DNA of 41,126 nucleotides from Monoraphidium neglectum (lineage: Eukaryota > Chlorophyta > Chlorophyceae > Sphaeropleales > Selenastraceae): assembly GCF_000611645.1 (NCBI RefSeq), contig NW_014013507.1, forward strand, positions 1 through 41,126. Direction: 5' to 3'. Positions 35,901 through 41,126 of the stretch are shown piece by piece (position 1 is the stretch's first letter; every line of letters begins with the position of its first letter). Position numbers and translations under genes: made by a program. The notes below the pieces were generated by a model. It worked only from the letters and a program-made list of their open reading frames with translations. It was not told the DNA's origin and ran no database searches.

Positions 35901-37073
35901 GCATGCGCTGCTGCAGCCTTGCAGGTTGTTGCCTGTTCCACCCAGGGTGTAACCTGGGTCGGTTTGGAGGGTGTAGCGCCTGGTCTTGCCTGCATGGGCC
36001 TCGCACCTGCATGGCACTGACCCTCTCCATCATCCCACCATTGACACCGATCAGCAAACCTACAAGTCGATCAATGAGTCTATCAACAACCTGCCAACAA
36101 CTGCAAAAACGTTCCGGCCAGGATGGCAAGCTTGGAGCGCCTGAGCCTGCGCCAGTGCACTGCAGTGCCACCGCCTGATGGCTGCGAGCCCATCAGCCGC
36201 CTGGTGCAGCCCCCCGCGAGCATTCACTGGCATTCGCAGCTGCTCGCCGCGCTGCCGGCGCTGCGCAGCGTGGAGCTGGTGGCTATGCCATGGCTGCGAG
36301 ATGAGGACTTTGCGGCCATTGGGCGGCTGACAGCGCTCACGTCACTGCTGGTCTGCGCATCGGGGACGATGACGGTGCGTGTCATTTGAAGCCACGTGTT
36401 TGTGTATGTGCGTGTTTGTATTTGTTGGTGTCTATGCACGTTGTGTGTGAGTGTGTGTGTGCAAGTGTGTGCACGCACACACTCATGAGTGTGCTGAAGA
36501 CGGGACGCTTATTGCGTTTTTTGATTCAGTGCTGTGAGAGGTGAAGGAAGCCGCGGCCCAAAGGCAGCCATGTGGTTTTGTGACGAGTCTGAGGCCACGA
36601 GGCCACCACACACGCGTGCTGCAGCAGCACAACCGCACGCTGCGCTTCGCCTTGCCCCCCCCCAGGTGACCCACGCCGCGCTGCAGTCACTGGGCGGCCT
36701 GGAGAGGCTGCGGCAGCTTCGGTGGCACGTTGGTGAGTGCTTCTGCACGTGACTCCACCCTGATCCAAGCTGCGATAAGCAACTCCGCTCCCATTCTCTT
36801 GCCGTTCACGATGCTTTTGTGTCTACCGGTATTGCCGAGGGGCCGAAGTTTGTCCCTGGGTGGCCAGCCGGACAGCGTGACTAATTTGCGACCGCCCCTA
36901 CCCCGGCAGGTGACGTCACCGACCTGCTGCCAGATGTGGCCAGCCTCAGGAGCCTGACGTCCCTGGTGTCCCTGCACCTGCCCAGCTACCTGCACGGCCA
37001 GTTTGCCAGGTGGAGTGCCTACTTTGCGCTGCCCCCACTCTGCGACGTGCACGTGGAGATGCCGCTGCCGTGA
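32975..37073 (+). CDS. F-box-like protein with leucine-rich repeats
   Basis: Probable substrate receptor of an SCF ubiquitin ligase. Nine exons: 32975-33248, 33446-33762, 33992-34321, 34558-34679, 34875-35187, 35574-35833, 36122-36374, 36666-36732, 36910-37073. All joins are in frame, giving 699 residues. An F-box-like motif follows a basic N-terminus at about residue 50-85: LLPPELLQLVGATLEASELA, then ASLVCRLWSRSLR. The rest is a chain of irregular Leu-rich units, for example FLGLRGMERLRELRVTAWV, LRRLGALSSLDLLGGAP, VISSLTSLRELRLQPALL, VAALTALTRLRLERLECV and LGGLERLRQLRWHVGD. Exon ends often fall inside the Leu-rich units. The ATG follows CAAAA and precedes GGG. Open sequence before 32975 could extend the N-terminus but lacks coding bias. 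The target cannot be predicted. Confidence 0.8.
34440..34485. repeat. Inverted GT/CA repeat in F-box gene intron 3
   Basis: Arm 1 at 34440-34455 (a GTTT(GT)n run) pairs with arm 2 at 34470-34485 (CA-rich, ending CAAAC) over 16 bases with one mismatch. The loop is about 14 bases. The intron RNA or DNA could fold into a hairpin. Confidence 0.7.
36449..36484. repeat. Inverted GT/CA repeat in F-box gene intron 7
   Basis: Arm 1 36449-36462 (GAGTGTGTGTGTGC) and arm 2 36471-36484 (GCACGCACACACTC) pair over 14 bases with one mismatch and an eight-base loop. It is a second hairpin of the same type in the same gene. Confidence 0.7.
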
Positions 37074-38297
37074 GGGGCTCGCGGGGGCGAGGACAAGGGG
37101 CCTGGATACATGGAGGAGGTGCGCGGCAGGGCAGTGTTGCATTGAGGCCCAACGGTGGCGTCTGTTGATAAGAGGCCGGAGTTCGACGGCGATGGGCTCA
37201 TTTGATTTTGGAGGTTTTTGTCATGTGCTCCAAGCAGGCATGGCCAGTGCAGGAGTTGTTCTTGTTTTGCTCTCCTGGATTAGCCTAACTGGACCCGTGA
37301 CACCCTGTCACTACGAGTCTATACCCACCGCAACAAGTGATCCCTTGTCTGGCATAGGCAGACGCGCGTGCGGCTGGGACTTGCTTCAAAATGCACTTGT
37401 AACAAATATACAGAATCCAGGCAGGGGAAGCAGTTTGCGTCAGTCACCGCCGGTTCGATCACAACCAAGCACTGATGTTGCCTGTTTTGGTGATGGAGTT
37501 TGGATTGGTGAGCGGCTGAATCAATCAGGCAAGTGCAGCAGTCGCCAACCACAATTGCAAGTTACGTCGACTCCATTCACTTGAAGGCTCCAGCACCGCC
37601 TGTGGTCAACAGGTGGATGCCAATGCATGTGTTGATTGGATGAACGAGTTCCAGAATTATCAGTGGATATGGCGGATGCGTGGGTCAAAATCATTGGCCT
37701 GGTGGCGTGCCGTGGCAACATCAAGCACATGCGTGTCCCTTGTTCCCAGCATCGTCCCCAAGGACCACGACCGCCGGTGGCCGCTGCCTGCTGCGCAATC
37801 ACATCCATTGCCGAAGATAGGGGGCAGGGGGAGGGGAAAAGCATCGCAGTAAGGTGCGCATCCGCATGTGACCCCCGTGCATTGTACCACCTGAGTGCGC
37901 AGCTGCACGCCCCCTGCCGCAACTCAACTTGCGATGACTGCGTCGGCTCAGGTTGCGAAGCAGTCGCTGCTACTGACTTTGTTATGATAAGTGCATGTAA
38001 TAAGTCTTCGTGAAGTCCATTCACCTGATGGGTGCGGATCGATTCAGCTATATCAGGTCGACCATCCGGTTGGGTTGCAACCAGACAGCAGGGGCCCCGA
38101 CTTGCCCACCAAATACAAGACGTTATAACAATTGATTTCTTTAGCAGAGCCACTTAGATCAACGATCCGGCGCAGCGTGGTCCGGGCTCACATGGCCCGC
38201 GCGCGACAAGGTGGGCAACGTCAGTTGCAAAATATAGAGTTGGGATAAACTCGTTGCACTCCATGGAGGCAGACGGGAGAGCTGCACCTGCGATGCG
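37074..38297. other. Intergenic region between the F-box and CLC genes
   Basis: Holds the presumed F-box 3' untranslated region, then balanced-composition sequence without a supported gene. A TATA-like AATATAGAG near 38229 lies about 35 bases before an ATG at 38262. That frame closes after 20 codons and I could not splice it in frame to the CLC exon. Confidence 0.4.
37398..37402 (+). terminator. Candidate TGTAA poly(A) signal of the F-box gene
   Basis: TGTAA 324 bases after the stop codon at 37071-37073. Another TGTAA occurs at 37996-38000. The nearer one is the more likely signal. Confidence 0.4.
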
Positions 38298-40905
38298 GTG
38301 CCGACTGCCTTCGACAGTCTGACAGCAGCGCGCACGCTCTGGCACATGCTGCACCACGCCATGCGTCCGGGGGTAACATGCTGCACGCCAGGCGCCTACA
38401 CGGACTACATCGAGTTCCAGCACTCTGATGACCTGGACCTAGGCATTGACAGCCAGCCGCTTCTCAGCAACGGCGATGGCCCCAGCGAGCCGCGTCTGCC
38501 GTCGCTGGTGGGCGACACCAGGCGCCTGAACGGCGCCAGCGGGGGCGGCGGCGGCGACGGCGACGATGGGGAACATGGCGGCTCTGGCGGGAGCATTTGG
38601 ACGACGATTGCCAGCATATGGCGGGTGAGTCCAAGGGAGACGAGCGGCTGTGCTGCAGCTCTCTCTTCTCGACCATGCGGCTGCGCCGGCGCCCCCGCTG
38701 CTGGTTGGGACTGCTCCAGGGCGCACGCTCACGCACCGTCAACCTATCGAAACGACAGGGTACCCCCGAGAATGCACGAGTCAACCACCAATACACCCAG
38801 GAGGGTGAGCCTCGCAGCAGCAGCAGCATACAGGGGTTGCTGACAGCATTTTGGGGGGAGGGGGGCCGGGATCGCGGTTTGGGTCCTCAGTGCGTCTTTG
38901 GCACGCCCAGGGGATCCGATGCTGCGCGGTGCGCGGGAGATGCGCTTGCAGTGACAGCGGCAAGCGCTCGGCAGGTTGCAGCTGGCCGCTGCGCCTCAGA
39001 TTCGCGGCCGCTGGCGTGCAGTGCAGCCCCCCTTGTTGCAGAAGCCCGCCGGCCCTGCGGCAAGGCGGCGCCCAACGTCCCGCCTGATGCTGCACCCCCC
39101 TGCCTGTTGTAGAGAAGCGGCGGCTCAACCACTTTGAGAGCATCGACTACCTGCCCCCCAACAGCATGGTCTACCGCAAGTGGCTGGCGCGGCAGGTGAC
39201 CAGCGGCTGCGGCAGCCTGGGGCCGACGATGGGTTGCTGCTGCATGCGGCCCCCCATCCCGCTGCTGCGCGCGCGCGGCCCCCAACTCCCACTGCTGCCG
39301 TTGCTGCCGCGTGCCACGGCGCCTGCGCCGGGCGCCATGAGCCTCACCCCTACTCTTGTGCCGGCCTGCCCCACGCTGCGGCGCGGCAGCCGCACCGCCG
39401 CCTTTGGGACCGGTGGGTGATGATGGGCAGCATCGGCTTCACAGTGGGCCTCGTGGCTTATGCGCTCTACGTGGTGAGCCACGCGAATCCCCGCCGCTCG
39501 CACAGCCCCTTTGGCCGCCAGCGTGGTGCTTTTGGTGGGCGGTGTGTGTCGTCGTGGGCGGGGAGAGAGAGAGGGCAGGCCGGCCGCTTGAGCGGCAGAC
39601 ACGCGTGAGGCGTCTTCGGTTGTTTGCAACAGGAGCGCGCGGCTGAGGTTCCCACCTGCTGCTGCTGGCTGGTCTCTAGTGGCCGTGGAGCTGTGGCGGC
39701 GCTGGTGGTTGCACGGGAGGTCTTGCACTTGTCGAGTCAAGACAAATTATACTCCCAGCCTCTCCTTGCAATCTGGGCCGCATCACCGCGCCCCAGCTGA
39801 CCCCCGTGGCAGTCTCTTTCCTCCTCGTGCCCCCCCCCCCACCCAATCCTGCCGCCCCCATGGCGCACCATCACCCCACCAGCTGATTGGCGTGCTGGCC
39901 GAGTTCAAGTACGGCGTCACCCGCTGGCTGATCCTGCACACCAACATGGTGGTGGCCTGGCTGTTCAACACGGCCACCAGCCTCGCGCTGGTGGCGGGGT
40001 CCTCCCTGGTTGCGGTGGGGTACGCGCCGGCGGCGATCGGCAGCGGCGTGCCCGAGGTCATGGCTTATCTCAACGGCGTGATGATGCCAAAGGTGGGGTG
40101 GCGGGCGGAGGGGGTTGCGGCTGACCGGGCATGAGCCAGTCACGTGTGTGTGCACGTGGTGCGAGGGCACGAGCCGAGCTTGCTTACTGTTTGAGGGGCG
40201 CGTTCAGGATTAGAGGCATCCAGAAAGGCGGCGGCCTGAATGGCGTGTGAGGGTGTGGCGCGTGGGTCCAGGGCCAGGGGCAGGCACGGTGGGGGCTGTG
40301 TCGCGCCGTGACCCGAGGATGGGCAGCGCCATGGGCGGGCTGCGTCAGCACGACACCCTGCAACGCGAAGCGTCCTCCTCACCTGCCGTACTGCATCACG
40401 TCTGTGGCCTGCCCCCCTTCCCCCAATTCGATAACGCTTGACACCACCGAACGAAGCCCTGTTCCAACCCTTTCCTTTGCAAACCCTACCCCGCGCCCCG
40501 CCGTCGCCCCCAGGTGTTCAACATCGCCACAGTCGGCGTCAAAATTCTCTCCTGCGGCCTCGCCGTGGCCTCCGGCCTGCCCGTCGGCCCCGAGGGCCCC
40601 CTCATCCACATCGGCGCAGCCCTGGGCGCGGCGCTGTCCCAGGGCCACTCCACCACCCTGGGGTTCACCACCAACGCCTTCAGGCGCTTCCGCAACCCCA
40701 AGGACAAGCGCGACTTCGTGACCGCCGGCGTCGCGGCCGGCGTCGCGGCGGCGTTCAACGCGCCGATCGGCGGCCTGCTGTTTGCGTTCGAAGAGGTGGC
40801 CAGCTTCTGGCAGCACAGCCTGGGGTGGCAGATCTTCTTCGCGTGCATGTGCGCGACGCTGACGCTCAACCTGCTGCGGTCGGCGGGGAAGGCCATCCTG
40901 CACAG
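38298..40905 (+). CDS. CLC chloride channel/proton antiporter (ClC-6/7 type), N-terminal part
   Basis: Anion channel or anion/H+ exchanger, probably of an internal membrane. Exons visible: about 38298-38624, 39115-39195, 39390-39473, 39883-40092, 40514-40905; the gene continues past the right edge. About 365 residues. A disordered Gly/Asp-rich N-terminus is followed by LNHFESIDYLPPNSMVYRKW and a first membrane helix (VMMGSIGFTVGLVAYALYV). The anion-path motifs are GSGVPEV and GPEGPLIHIGA, the latter carrying the gating Glu. RDFVTAGVAAGVAAAFNAPI and LLFAFEEVASFWQHSLGWQI match ClC-7-like proteins; the Glu-Glu before Val-Ala sits where the proton Glu lies in exchangers. Ser in G-S-G-x-P is associated with chloride, and Pro there with nitrate (established for plant CLCs). 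The start is uncertain. Exon 2 may begin at 39113 or 39115; only 39115 keeps frame with exon 1 as drawn, so a small exon may be missing. Confidence 0.9.
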
Positions 40906-41126
40906 GTGGGGGAGTGCGCGCGTGTGCCGCCGCCACGCGTGTGGGAGTGCTTGGGGATCTCTGGGTGGAACATGCCTTTTCGCATTGCAAAACGCTCCCT
41001 GCCGCGCGCGCCCCCTCTGCGGGACCCTGGGCATGACAAGCCGTCATTCTTCACCCCCCACGCCCCTCCACCTTTCAACCACTGAGCCGCCTGCTCCTTG
41101 CCCGTTGCCCCTAAAACGTTCTCGAC

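Noticed and set aside
37380..37470. tRNA-like GGTTCGATCACAACC.
   Set aside because: The T-stem does not pair over five bases, and no acceptor, D or anticodon stems could be found upstream.

Overview
The window is nuclear DNA from a eukaryote, most likely a GC-rich green alga (Chlorophyta). This is an inference from sequence features: genes are split into many short exons, donors often read AAG or CAG followed by GTGCG, third codon positions are mostly G or C, the algal poly(A) signal TGTAA lies behind several genes, and several proteins carry poly-Gln or poly-Gly runs. Some products resemble proteins of plants and plastids: a bacterial-type RNase M5 and a SpoU methyltransferase with transit-peptide-like N-termini, and a plant-style DUF6817-like protein. 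I cannot name the genus. I found no rRNA, tRNA, CRISPR array, complete transposon or viral gene.

Layout, left to right. Positions 264-5457 (minus) hold the first 13 exons of a beta-adaptin gene that runs off the left edge. Positions 5458-8437 hold no confident gene but contain a diverged tandem duplication. Next come three minus-strand genes: a SpoU/TrmJ-like RNA 2'-O-methyltransferase (8438-10854), a DUF6817-like protein (11126-13862) and splicing factor PRP38 (14940-17655). A short divergent intergenic region leads to plus-strand genes: RNase M5-like Toprim protein (18034-19775), ArfGAP (21117-23330), a large disordered Gln-rich protein of unknown function (24066-26216) and a small unrecognised six-exon protein (about 26952-28555). 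A mitochondrial-carrier (SLC25) gene lies on minus (29519-31786). It is followed on plus by an F-box/leucine-rich protein (32975-37073) and the 5' part of a CLC chloride channel/transporter gene (about 38298-40905, running off the right edge).

The genes do not form one pathway; this looks like ordinary nuclear gene order. Two themes recur. Beta-adaptin and ArfGAP both act in Arf-dependent coated-vesicle traffic. The SpoU enzyme, RNase M5 and PRP38 are all RNA-maturation factors. The most notable features are long CAG/Gln tracts in four genes, including one inside a methyltransferase catalytic domain and one of 41 pure CAG codons, a GC-AG intron in beta-adaptin, the duplicated element at 5.8-7.1 kb, and two genes I could not assign. 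I built the exon models by hand from conserved protein sequence, splice-site consensus and reading-frame phase. Start codons are the least certain part.
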